Source: an uncultured Johnsonella sp.
Lineage (GTDB): Bacteria; Bacillota; Clostridia; Lachnospirales; Lachnospiraceae
Length of the DNA: 64,000 nucleotides
Assembly (NCBI GenBank): GCA_900766185.1
Contig: CAAFUL010000085.1
Coordinates: 62,001-126,000, forward strand
Direction: 5' to 3'
Shown: piece by piece, positions 1 to 7,509 of the stretch
Position numbering within the stretch: the stretch's first letter is position 1
How the letters are laid out: every line of letters starts with the position of its first letter
Made by a program: the position numbers and the translations under genes
Notes under the pieces: generated by a model
Seen by the model: the letters and a program-made list of their open reading frames with translations, nothing else
Told to the model about the DNA's origin: nothing
Databases searched by the model: none

Positions 1-1
1 G

Positions 2-2104
2 ATAAATAAAAGCTCAGATATAGCTTTGATAAATTTGGACGAGGGTGTGGAAATTGAAGGTAGGAAGTTGTATTATGCACAAAACCTGCTAAGTACTCAG
101 GGTGAGAATCTTAAGTTTACAAGTCTTAATGATGCCAAAATAGGTCTTGAAAACGGTACTTATGCCGCATATATACTGCTTCCAAGTACATTTTCCGCTT
201 CCATAGAGAGTATTAATGAAAAGCCTGTAAAAGTTGAGTTGGAGTATGAGCTTAGCGATAAGCTTGCTCCTGAATCAAAAGCAGGTATAGTAAAAGGCAT
301 AGAGGACTTTAAGTTAAAGCTTAGTAATGATATAAGCTATATGTATGTAAGTGCAGTTATGGATGAATTTCATAATGCACAGGATAATTCCAAGCTGGTA
401 CTTGACAATGATAAAAAAGAACTTGAGAGTATGTCATTGATCAAGGTAAGAGATGTAATAAGCCCTATAGACTTTCCTGAAATAGAGTTTGTCGAATTTG
501 CAAGAAACAGACTTGAAATAGAGCCTATAGTCTCATCCAATCTTGAGTTGATAGATGCCATGAAGAATAGTTTGCTGGAAAAGATACAACTTGGAAAAGA
601 TGATTATGAGAGCGTAAGCAAAGACAAGGGCTTGCTTGATGAGGGCAGCAAAGACTTTCTTAATATACTTGGAGGGCTTGATATAGAGTCTGACGATAAC
701 GGCGAACCGGTATATCAATCAGGTATGGATAAGCTGGCAACACAGGTCAATAAGTACAATGCACAGCTCATTGATAACAGAACATGGATTTCATCGGAAC
801 TGGCAAGTAACTCCAATGCTACAAGAAGCTCAAGCCAAGAATATGTAGACAACAGTCTGAGTAATATAAAAAACTCGTGGCAAAACAATATAGATACGGC
901 ACTGAGAGCGGCTAATCAAAATATAGAAAGGCTTGTAACGCAGGCTTTGGAAAATTTACTGGCTATACAGGAAAGGATCTATGATGAACTTGATCTTTAT
1001 GTAAGGGATGAGTTTCAAGCTGCACATGAGTATTATAAACAAGAGGCAAAAAGAGAAGTAGAAAGCTATAAGGAAAATCTGATAAACGAACTTATAGAGG
1101 AAGGTTATATAGATGATGATGAAACCGACCCTATATATGCCATTATAGCAAGCAGTTCCAATGCCGATATAAGGATTGCCACATATTCCAATGCGGAAAG
1201 TTTCAGCCTTAGAAATGCTCAGGTGGATTTTATAGACAGAAACAATTTTAACTCACCTATGCTTAATGCAAGTGCTGACTTTCAAGATACAGACCTTGAA
1301 AGAAGGGGCAATTTATTTGATATACCTGATATAAGTTATTTACTTGGAGAGGCGAGTATAGTACTTCCTGAAAGTCAAGGCGCTTGGTATGCCGGATTTA
1401 TAGAAGGGCTTGAAAGAATGTATACTATCTCCACTGTAGATATAGAAAAGACTGTAAAAAATGAGGTGGTCGGAGCGATAAAGTCAAAATCAAGTGCCAA
1501 GTATGCGGATCTTAAAGATGTTATAAGCAAACTTAACAAAAGCTTTGATGACTATCAAAACAGTCTGTATCAATTCGATCCCTTTGCTCGTATAGATGTA
1601 AGGATATTGGAACAGTCGGCAAAATCTATCAATTCCAATGTACGGGATATTGCAGGTAAGAGTGCCGAGTATGCAAGCGAACAAAGTGAGGAAGTTGCCA
1701 AGGTAAGGGCTAAAGAAAGCGAGCATACAAAAGCTTTAAGAGAGAATATGGACACTGCCAATAAGAGTACTGAAGATCTGGTGGGTAAGACCTTAGATGG
1801 ACTAAAAGATGCCAGACAGTCAAATACAGATGCCAACAAAACCTTGCTTGAAGACTTTAATAACAAACTGTCCTATACAAAAGTCGGAAGCATAGCGAAT
1901 AAAGAAGTATTTGAATTTATATCCGCTCCGGTACAAAGCAGTGAAATAAAAAATGTTAGACAAAATAACTTTAATAACTTTATAAAAACCGAATCCCCTT
2001 ATGAGAAGGTCAATATATATGTGATGATAGTATCGGCAGTTATGACTTTAGGTATGGGAATCGGAATGGGGTTTATAAGGTTTAGAAAGGGGAGAAATGC
2101 CTGA
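2..2104 (+). CDS. esaA: Type VII secretion protein EsaA (5' partial)
   Basis: The reading frame is open to the window edge and begins VNLDEGVEIEG-like (INLDEGVEIEG near base 29), the conserved start of the extracellular part of EsaA/YueB. The N-terminal membrane helix lies outside the window. About 700 codons are visible. They are mostly long helical, coiled-coil-rich sequence, and they end in one clear membrane helix (about bases 2010-2080, MIVSAVMTLGMGIGMGF) with a basic tail. EsaA is the membrane component that forms an extracellular stalk of the T7SSb channel. Staphylococcal EsaA has several C-terminal helices, whereas here I see only one, so this is a short or divergent version. The essA, esaB, essB and essC genes downstream support the call. 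The internal TTG at base 26 is not the true start. Confidence 0.85.
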   Translation: MNKSSDIALINLDEGVEIEGRKLYYAQNLLSTQGENLKFTSLNDAKIGLENGTYAAYILLPSTFSASIESINEKPVKVELEYELSDKLAPESKAGIVKGIEDFKLKLSNDISYMYVSAVMDEFHNAQDNSKLVLDNDKKELESMSLIKVRDVISPIDFPEIEFVEFARNRLEIEPIVSSNLELIDAMKNSLLEKIQLGKDDYESVSKDKGLLDEGSKDFLNILGGLDIESDDNGEPVYQSGMDKLATQVNKYNAQLIDNRTWISSELASNSNATRSSSQEYVDNSLSNIKNSWQNNIDTALRAANQNIERLVTQALENLLAIQERIYDELDLYVRDEFQAAHEYYKQEAKREVESYKENLINELIEEGYIDDDETDPIYAIIASSSNADIRIATYSNAESFSLRNAQVDFIDRNNFNSPMLNASADFQDTDLERRGNLFDIPDISYLLGEASIVLPESQGAWYAGFIEGLERMYTISTVDIEKTVKNEVVGAIKSKSSAKYADLKDVISKLNKSFDDYQNSLYQFDPFARIDVRILEQSAKSINSNVRDIAGKSAEYASEQSEEVAKVRAKESEHTKALRENMDTANKSTEDLVGKTLDGLKDARQSNTDANKTLLEDFNNKLSYTKVGSIANKEVFEFISAPVQSSEIKNVRQNNFNNFIKTESPYEKVNIYVMIVSAVMTLGMGIGMGFIRFRKGRNA

Positions 2105-2459
2105 ACATATTTATGATCCGTTTTTTTATTCTAGCGGTCGTTGTAAATGTGCTGAAATTAGGTTTACAAAAGCTGAAATTGATAAACTTAGTGAATACAT
2201 TATACCTGATGTACTTGATTTAAAAATTGGTTATAACGGTATAAACTATATGTATTCTGACTTGGTTATGACAACAGAAAAAGCCCTTTATATAAAAGAG
2301 GATCGGGTTAGTGAAATAAAAAGTGAAATATCTGATAAAGAAGAAATATATATATCAGATATAAATACATGTATCAAAAAACTTTATTCATTTTTAGATA
2401 TGAAGAACATGGAATTGGATGGACTTGAAGTGCTGGATTCAATATATCATGATGAGTAA
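2097..2459 (+). CDS. Hypothetical 120-aa protein in the T7SS operon
   Basis: The ATG overlaps the esaA stop by 8 bases, so the two genes are translationally coupled. The 120-aa product is acidic and soluble, with no signal peptide, membrane helix or Cys motif beyond CKC at residues 16-18. I do not recognise the family. Its place between esaA and two ESAT-6-sized proteins suggests a T7SS accessory, chaperone or substrate-partner role, but that is inference from position only. Confidence 0.7.
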   Translation: MPEHIYDPFFYSSGRCKCAEIRFTKAEIDKLSEYIIPDVLDLKIGYNGINYMYSDLVMTTEKALYIKEDRVSEIKSEISDKEEIYISDINTCIKKLYSFLDMKNMELDGLEVLDSIYHDE

Positions 2460-2473
2460 GGAGACGATACTTT

Positions 2474-2785
2474 ATGAATAATATCCAAGATGCTAAAATC
2501 AATTACAGTTACGAGAAGTTAAATAACCTAAAGGATGGATTAAATGAGCAAAGGGATAATTTGCAGATTGTACTAGATACTATAAAGTCAGTTGATGAAA
2601 TGCTTTGCACAAGTTTTGTAGGTAAAACTAAGACCGCACTTGAAGAAAAGACTAAAGAAATAGAAGATGAACTTAATAAAAAAATAGAAGCCTTAACCGA
2701 TATTATAGATAATTTGAATATTGCTAATCAAACCAGCTTAGGAGTTGATATTGATCTTGCTAATCAAATGGGAGTTAAGGGGTAG
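2474..2785 (+). CDS. ESAT-6-sized helical protein, putative T7SS substrate or effector partner
   Basis: This 103-aa protein is almost entirely helical: a first helix at about residues 8-45, a break around SFVGKTK at 49-55, and a second helix at about 55-85. That is the helix-turn-helix hairpin layout and length of WXG100-superfamily proteins. The turn has FVGK instead of the canonical WxG, so it belongs to a divergent class. A GGAGACG site precedes the ATG by about 7 bases. It is followed 13 bases later by a second protein of the same length with a true WSG turn. Small paired helical proteins like these commonly escort LXG-type effectors, and that role is inferred here. Confidence 0.65.
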   Translation: MNNIQDAKINYSYEKLNNLKDGLNEQRDNLQIVLDTIKSVDEMLCTSFVGKTKTALEEKTKEIEDELNKKIEALTDIIDNLNIANQTSLGVDIDLANQMGVKG

Positions 2786-2797
2786 TTAGGAGGATAT

Positions 2798-3109
2798 ATG
2801 GAAGCTTCAGATATGGATCTTTACTTGATGCAACCTTTTATGGGAGAGTTTATAAATGTTTATGATAGGCAATTGGATGAACTGGTAAAATGTATTTCAA
2901 ACATCAAAGAGCTGGATGATGGAATATTAAAAGAACATTGGTCAGGTGAAGGTAGAGATTCATTTAAAACTAAGATAGATGAATGGGCTGACAGTTTTAA
3001 AGGCGTAAAAAATAAGATGAAAACTGCTAAGAAGGCAGTCGCCATAATGGATGGAGATGCTTCTTCATTAGTAAGATTAGTTAATTGTATTAAAATTACA
3101 AATGGATAA
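2798..3109 (+). CDS. WXG100-like protein (WSG turn)
   Basis: This is a 103-aa helical hairpin with the turn HWSGEGRDSF at about residues 47-56, a W-x-G motif flanked by two amphipathic helices as in EsxA-type proteins. An AGGAGG ribosome site sits 5 bases before the ATG. It lies in the T7SS operon, directly after another 103-aa helical protein and before a lipoprotein and a lipase-like protein. It could be a general EsxA-like substrate, but its pairing and location favour a targeting partner dedicated to the downstream lipase. No C-terminal YxxxD/E export motif is obvious. Confidence 0.72.
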   Translation: MEASDMDLYLMQPFMGEFINVYDRQLDELVKCISNIKELDDGILKEHWSGEGRDSFKTKIDEWADSFKGVKNKMKTAKKAVAIMDGDASSLVRLVNCIKITNG

Positions 3110-3167
3110 CAATTATAGAAAAAGAAGTAATTTGTGTAAAGCAATAATATGGCTGTTAGCTCATAAT

Positions 3168-3191
3168 ATACCACCGAGAAATCGGTGGTAT
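3168..3191. repeat. Perfect 10-bp hairpin with GAAA loop
   Basis: Arms 3168-3177 (ATACCACCGA) and 3182-3191 (TCGGTGGTAT) are perfectly complementary around a GAAA tetraloop. It lies between the WXG-like gene and the lipoprotein gene. No T-run follows it, so it is not a standard terminator; an RNA-processing or stability element is equally likely. Confidence 0.7.
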
Positions 3192-3236
3192 TACAATATA
3201 TAATACATAGTTAAAATTCAATCTGGAAAGGTAAAT

Positions 3237-3920
3237 ATGAAAAGTATAAAGGGTTATATATTCTTAATAGTTATTTTGTTGTCAAGCTTTATAAGCACAG
3301 CCTGTATGTGGACTGAAGAAGGGTATGTAAATACTGCTGTTAGATATATGGAACAAAAGTATGGTGAAACCTTTGTTGATGCATATATGTGGACTGAAAA
3401 TTCAGTAATTATGTCTCCAATAAAAAATAAAAGAATGCAAGTTTACGCTGAGTATAGAGATTTTAGTGGCAATGGTAAAAAAGAATGGGGTGATAACTAC
3501 CTATACTATCTTCATATGGATGAGATATACTCTGATGCAAAAGAGGTGGCTGATTCAGTATATGAAAATAATAAGATATATATCCATATAAACGGTATTA
3601 CTAATAACTTTAAATTGAATACAGATATATTAGAATTATATAAACGAGGTACATTTACTACATACATATATACAGACAAGGATATAGAACATAAAGAAGA
3701 AGATGCTATAAAAATAAAACAGGGAATGTATGATAAGCAAATGTATGGAATAGTTCGTATTAATTATTTAAGAAAAGAAGATTTTGAAAAAATGTCTGAA
3801 GAAAAAATAGATGAAGTTTCAATGAAGGGTGCATATATTGCTAAGACTAATTTATATATGATAGATGAGGAAGAAGATATAAAATGGAGGTATGGAGATT
3901 TTAATGAAGATTTAGAGTAG
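3237..3920 (+). CDS. Putative lipoprotein beside lipase-like effector (candidate immunity protein)
   Basis: The 227-aa product starts with a Lys-containing n-region and a hydrophobic stretch (about residues 7-22) ending in the lipobox-like ISTAC, with Cys at residue 23. It should therefore be lipid-anchored on the outer face of the membrane. The mature part is soluble, rich in Tyr, Lys and Glu, and matches no family that I recognise. It sits between two ESAT-6-sized proteins and a lipase-like protein inside a T7SS operon. In Staphylococcus aureus the TslA lipase effector is neutralised by a lipoprotein encoded beside it, so an immunity role is a reasonable inference from context. It is not shown by sequence similarity here. 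The GGAAAGG site is 6 bases before the ATG. Confidence 0.65.
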   Translation: MKSIKGYIFLIVILLSSFISTACMWTEEGYVNTAVRYMEQKYGETFVDAYMWTENSVIMSPIKNKRMQVYAEYRDFSGNGKKEWGDNYLYYLHMDEIYSDAKEVADSVYENNKIYIHINGITNNFKLNTDILELYKRGTFTTYIYTDKDIEHKEEDAIKIKQGMYDKQMYGIVRINYLRKEDFEKMSEEKIDEVSMKGAYIAKTNLYMIDEEEDIKWRYGDFNEDLE

Positions 3921-4095
3921 TGCTAAAAAGTAGAGAGATACAGGAGTGAAAATAAATACTAGGTAAAGAAGTTTTTAGTAGTAAAAAATAGATAAGAATA
4001 GGATAATATATACTTGAGTTTTTTATTTACATAATAATGGAAGTTTATGATTAAGATGTCATGTGGAAATAACGATAATTTAAAGGAGTAAAATA

Positions 4096-5670
4096 ATGGG
4101 AGAAAATGTAGTAGTACCGGGTGATGGAAATTATGTTAGTGAAGAAACGATAATAAATGAGGTTTTTTATAATGAAGTTTTATATTTGCCATTAGATAAG
4201 ATAGATGTCAGTGACAATGCCAATATGGAAGAAGTATTGGACAGTACTAAAAGATATATGTCTACCTTAGACAACAAGGAGCAAAAAGCTCTAAAAGAAA
4301 AGGTTGAATATTTAGAAGGCATGATAGAGCATCATGAAGATCTCAAAGATGTTACCATAAGCAATATGAGCTGGAAGGATAATGATAATAACGGAAAGAA
4401 AGATCACCCTCCACAGGGTATGCAGGCGGCAGTATTTACAAAAGGGGATGAAGTAAATGTTGTATACAGAGGCACACCGAACGGTTCATGGATAGATAAT
4501 GCGGAGATAGTTATAGGCGGAATGTTTTATGCCTTAAACTATGTAGATAAAAACGGAAAAGTGTATAAACATTTATCTCCTATGCAAGTAGAGGCTCTTA
4601 AATATATGGATACAGTACTTGAAAAAAACGGAGATGAATGGGAAGATAAAATCCTTACAGTAGGTGGACATTCTAAGGGAGATTCATTGGCGGCTTTGGC
4701 AATGATGGTACATGGTGATGAATTTGATCTGTGTTTCGGAATAAATGGTCCGGGGGTGTCACCTGAAACACTTAAGGATATATTAAGAAACATAGGCGAA
4801 GAAAAGTTTTATGAATATCAGAAAAAAATGTATAAATTAAATGAGGCTAATGACTATGTAAATCCCTTTGGTGTACCACTTTATAATTCTGAAAACATAA
4901 GGTGGTATAAAGGTTTCTATCCTTCATGGGCTTTTGATAAAGCTCACTATGTCAGTCCGATTTATGATATGAAAACAGGAAAACTTGCAAATTTTGTTGA
5001 AGGTCAGGGATTTCTAGGTGAACTTATAAGAGATATGTATTTAGAGGTGGAAGAGTTAAGTCCGAATGATAGAGAAGCTTCATGTTATGCAATCATGTCA
5101 ATATTACAATTTTTCATCAATAGAGAACCTCCGGTAGAGAAGGATCCTCTTTTTTATGCATATCTTATAGAAAAAATGGATGCAATGACAATGGATATAG
5201 TGACTATCATGTTATCCGTTTTAGATAATCGCATAAAAGGAATTCAAAGAGACAATCCGCTGCGAAATATGGATGCTCTAGTGATTTATGCTAAATCTCT
5301 AAGAATCCTAATTGCTCATAAACCAAGGTTAGTAGGCTATTGGTTGCATCTTCCACACTATTATGACCATAATACCGAGATAGCAGCAATCAGTTACAGT
5401 AAAGTAGATGGGCTTATTACAAAACTGGATCTCTATATTGAAGAAGTGGAAAGAAGATATATAAAACCTGCAAAAGATGCAAAAAGTGATTTATCAACTA
5501 TAACCGGAGCAGGTGGTTCAAAAAGTTCATTGAATACGGTTATAAAAAACTACAAAGACATAAAAACAGGACTTGAAAACTACAAAGACCTATTAAACCA
5601 ATATAAAACATGGTGTGAAGAAACCGAAGACAGATTTATAAAAAATCTTCAAGGAACAGAAACAGCATAA
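4096..5670 (+). CDS. Lipase-like (DUF2974/Mbeg1-like) T7SS effector candidate with C-terminal helical domain
   Basis: This 524-aa protein has an alpha/beta-hydrolase core in its N-terminal ~300 residues. The nucleophile elbow GGHSKGD places Ser193 in G-x-S-x-G, VVYRGT at about residues 124-129 resembles the oxyanion strand of Mbeg1-like lipases, and His284 in AHYVSP is the likely triad His. The last ~110 residues (from about 410) are long amphipathic helices without a catalytic look, like the helical targeting domain of LXG proteins but at the C-terminus. There is no signal peptide or membrane helix, as expected for a T7SS substrate. It lies between a lipoprotein and essA. The elbow reads HSKGD rather than the HSKGG usual in the family. 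The best reading is a reverse-architecture lipase effector like TslA. AAGGAG lies 6 bases before the ATG. Confidence 0.75.
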   Translation: MGENVVVPGDGNYVSEETIINEVFYNEVLYLPLDKIDVSDNANMEEVLDSTKRYMSTLDNKEQKALKEKVEYLEGMIEHHEDLKDVTISNMSWKDNDNNGKKDHPPQGMQAAVFTKGDEVNVVYRGTPNGSWIDNAEIVIGGMFYALNYVDKNGKVYKHLSPMQVEALKYMDTVLEKNGDEWEDKILTVGGHSKGDSLAALAMMVHGDEFDLCFGINGPGVSPETLKDILRNIGEEKFYEYQKKMYKLNEANDYVNPFGVPLYNSENIRWYKGFYPSWAFDKAHYVSPIYDMKTGKLANFVEGQGFLGELIRDMYLEVEELSPNDREASCYAIMSILQFFINREPPVEKDPLFYAYLIEKMDAMTMDIVTIMLSVLDNRIKGIQRDNPLRNMDALVIYAKSLRILIAHKPRLVGYWLHLPHYYDHNTEIAAISYSKVDGLITKLDLYIEEVERRYIKPAKDAKSDLSTITGAGGSKSSLNTVIKNYKDIKTGLENYKDLLNQYKTWCEETEDRFIKNLQGTETA

Positions 5671-5746
5671 GTAGTATATTTATAAGTTTACTTTTATAGA
5701 ACACATAATAAAGAAAGGTCCGGCTGGCAAAGAGCTACATACAAAT

Positions 5747-6172
5747 ATGTCCTATATAAACACAAACTCAAAACTAAATCTTGATACGGATGTTTTAAAT
5801 CAGAAAAATTATAATAATAATCAGGCTTTTACCGACAGCTTTGATGTGGATATACTTACAGAGGATGCAGGAAAGCTATTTAAGAGTGCAGAGGCTAAAG
5901 AGCTTGAAAGTATGGATTTATTAAGGCAGGGGCTTTGGAGCGGTACTTTAGATACCAAAATCAATGTAAGCTTGAACCTTCAAAAAGAAGTTGAAGAAAG
6001 CAATATATTTGCCACAAGCCCCAAGTACTACAGGATAAATGTACTTAATTCCAATACGGATGAAAAGAGCTACTTTTATGTATTTATTTTTTCGCTGTGG
6101 TTTGTGTTTCTTATTCTTTTTGCAGTATATCTAAGGTCAAGGAGTAAAAAAAGCAATGCAGATAACATTTAA
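5747..6172 (+). CDS. essA: Type VII secretion protein EssA
   Basis: This 141-aa protein has a polar N-terminal ~105 residues, one membrane helix at about 110-129 (FYVFIFSLWFVFLILFAVYL) and a short basic tail, which is the size and layout of EssA. It stands directly before esaB, essB and essC, the conserved order in T7SSb. EssA is a small membrane subunit of the secretion apparatus. The start is weak: AAAGAAAGG lies about 25 bases upstream of the ATG and nothing better is close. No alternative in-frame start is available just upstream, so translation may be inefficient. Confidence 0.8.
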   Translation: MSYINTNSKLNLDTDVLNQKNYNNNQAFTDSFDVDILTEDAGKLFKSAEAKELESMDLLRQGLWSGTLDTKINVSLNLQKEVEESNIFATSPKYYRINVLNSNTDEKSYFYVFIFSLWFVFLILFAVYLRSRSKKSNADNI

Positions 6173-6416
6173 TCTACAAATAGCTTCTATAAATGTTGAA
6201 TTATGTATGGAAAGCAATAATATAATAGATCGTGCATTTAAGGAAATTGTAAAGCAGCAGGAAATACTGAAAATGATGAGTATAGATTTTTATTATTCAT
6301 ATATGCAAAAGAGGCTTGTAAGTGCATATTTCACTTTGGAAGAGGCAGGCATAGTCTCAGGTGATAAGTTAATAGCGGTATGTAACGGAAAGGTACTAAA
6401 TGGAAAGCACATATAA
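6156..6416 (+). CDS. esaB: EsaB/YukD-like ubiquitin-fold protein
   Basis: This 86-aa protein overlaps essA by 17 bases and is itself overlapped by essB by 17 bases. The length, the beta-rich N-terminus (QITFNLQIASINVEL) and the ending LVSAYFTLEEAGIVSGDKL fit the ubiquitin-like EsaB/YukD family, where the last part reads as LxxagIxdGDkL. EsaB is a small cytoplasmic regulator or accessory of T7SSb. Gene order supports the call. The sequence is divergent from the staphylococcal protein. Confidence 0.8.
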   Translation: MQITFNLQIASINVELCMESNNIIDRAFKEIVKQQEILKMMSIDFYYSYMQKRLVSAYFTLEEAGIVSGDKLIAVCNGKVLNGKHI

Positions 6417-7491
6417 ACTCAGGATAAAAAACTCGCAGATAAATATAAAAAAGGATAAAAGGTTCTTACTCAGCTTTCCACACAAACATCTTTTAGACTG
6501 TAGTATAGAAGAGACGGAAGATGAGAGTATTTTTATATTTGATCTAAGTGAACAAAGTAAGCTAAGTGAAGCTTTAGACCTAAAGTTAAAGGATAAGTAC
6601 AGGCTGCTTTACAATGTAGGAGAGCTTAATACCATAAGTGATAAATATATCGTAGATATAAGTCCGGATAATTTAGTCTATGATGTAAACTTGATTCCCT
6701 CATTACTTTTTAGGGATAAGGCAAGGGCAGATGAGGAGGATAGCTTTTTACCCCGTTATAAAGCACTGGTAGCCTATGTATTAAAACCGAATTTAGGATT
6801 TGAGGATTATTATGTAGGCGGAGACGAGTTTTATATAAAGTACAAGGAGCTTAAACAGCTTGCAGCTATAGAAAGTACCAAAGATTTAAGAGCATGGCTT
6901 TTGTCAATGTATAAGTCTTTGGAAGACTATATAAATACTAAAACCAGGAGTATTTCTATAAGAAATTATAAACTTATAAAAGTTTTCATGCCTATTATGC
7001 TGGGAATTGCCGTATTAAGCCTTGCCTACTCATTATATTTATATAAACATGATTTTGTATTTAAGGACAGAATTATCAAGGCACATCAGCTTTATCTGTC
7101 CATGGATTATGTAAAGCTTGAAGAAAGCCTACAGAATATAAATCTTGACAGACTTCCCACAGAATCTAAGTATATACTTGCCAGAGCCTATGTATCTACG
7201 GAGGGTCTTACTCCAAAGCAAAGGGAGAATGTCCTGTCGGCTATGAGCCTTAATATTGACAGCCATGTGTATGATTTTTGGATTTTAATAGGCAGGCTTA
7301 AGTTTGCGGATGCCATAGACATGGCAAAGAGGCTTGGAGATAAGGAGATGCTGCTTTTTGCCTATATTAAAGAGTTTAACTATTTAAAAGCGGATCTTAG
7401 TAAAAGCGGTGAGGAGAAGGCGGCTCGCATATCTGAACTTGAAAAGCTTATAGAGGAAATGAAAAAGACTACAGAAAATGTAAATCAATAG
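6400..7491 (+). CDS. essB: Type VII secretion protein EssB (pseudokinase-like membrane subunit)
   Basis: The 363-aa product has a cytoplasmic N-terminal pseudokinase-like domain (about 1-190). A single membrane helix follows at about 194-214 (VFMPIMLGIAVLSLAYSLYLY). The C-terminal helical domain includes LPTESKYILARAYV, the typical start of the EssB extracellular TPR-like region. EssB bridges EssC and the other membrane subunits. The length is slightly shorter than the ~440 aa of staphylococcal EssB. It overlaps esaB and is followed by essC after 18 bases, so these genes form one operon. Confidence 0.88.
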   Translation: MESTYKLRIKNSQINIKKDKRFLLSFPHKHLLDCSIEETEDESIFIFDLSEQSKLSEALDLKLKDKYRLLYNVGELNTISDKYIVDISPDNLVYDVNLIPSLLFRDKARADEEDSFLPRYKALVAYVLKPNLGFEDYYVGGDEFYIKYKELKQLAAIESTKDLRAWLLSMYKSLEDYINTKTRSISIRNYKLIKVFMPIMLGIAVLSLAYSLYLYKHDFVFKDRIIKAHQLYLSMDYVKLEESLQNINLDRLPTESKYILARAYVSTEGLTPKQRENVLSAMSLNIDSHVYDFWILIGRLKFADAIDMAKRLGDKEMLLFAYIKEFNYLKADLSKSGEEKAARISELEKLIEEMKKTTENVNQ

Positions 7492-7509
7492 CAAAGGGAA
7501 GTTTTTTAG

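Noticed and set aside
3168..3191. Rho-independent terminator
   Set aside because: The hairpin is perfect but no T-run follows on either strand.
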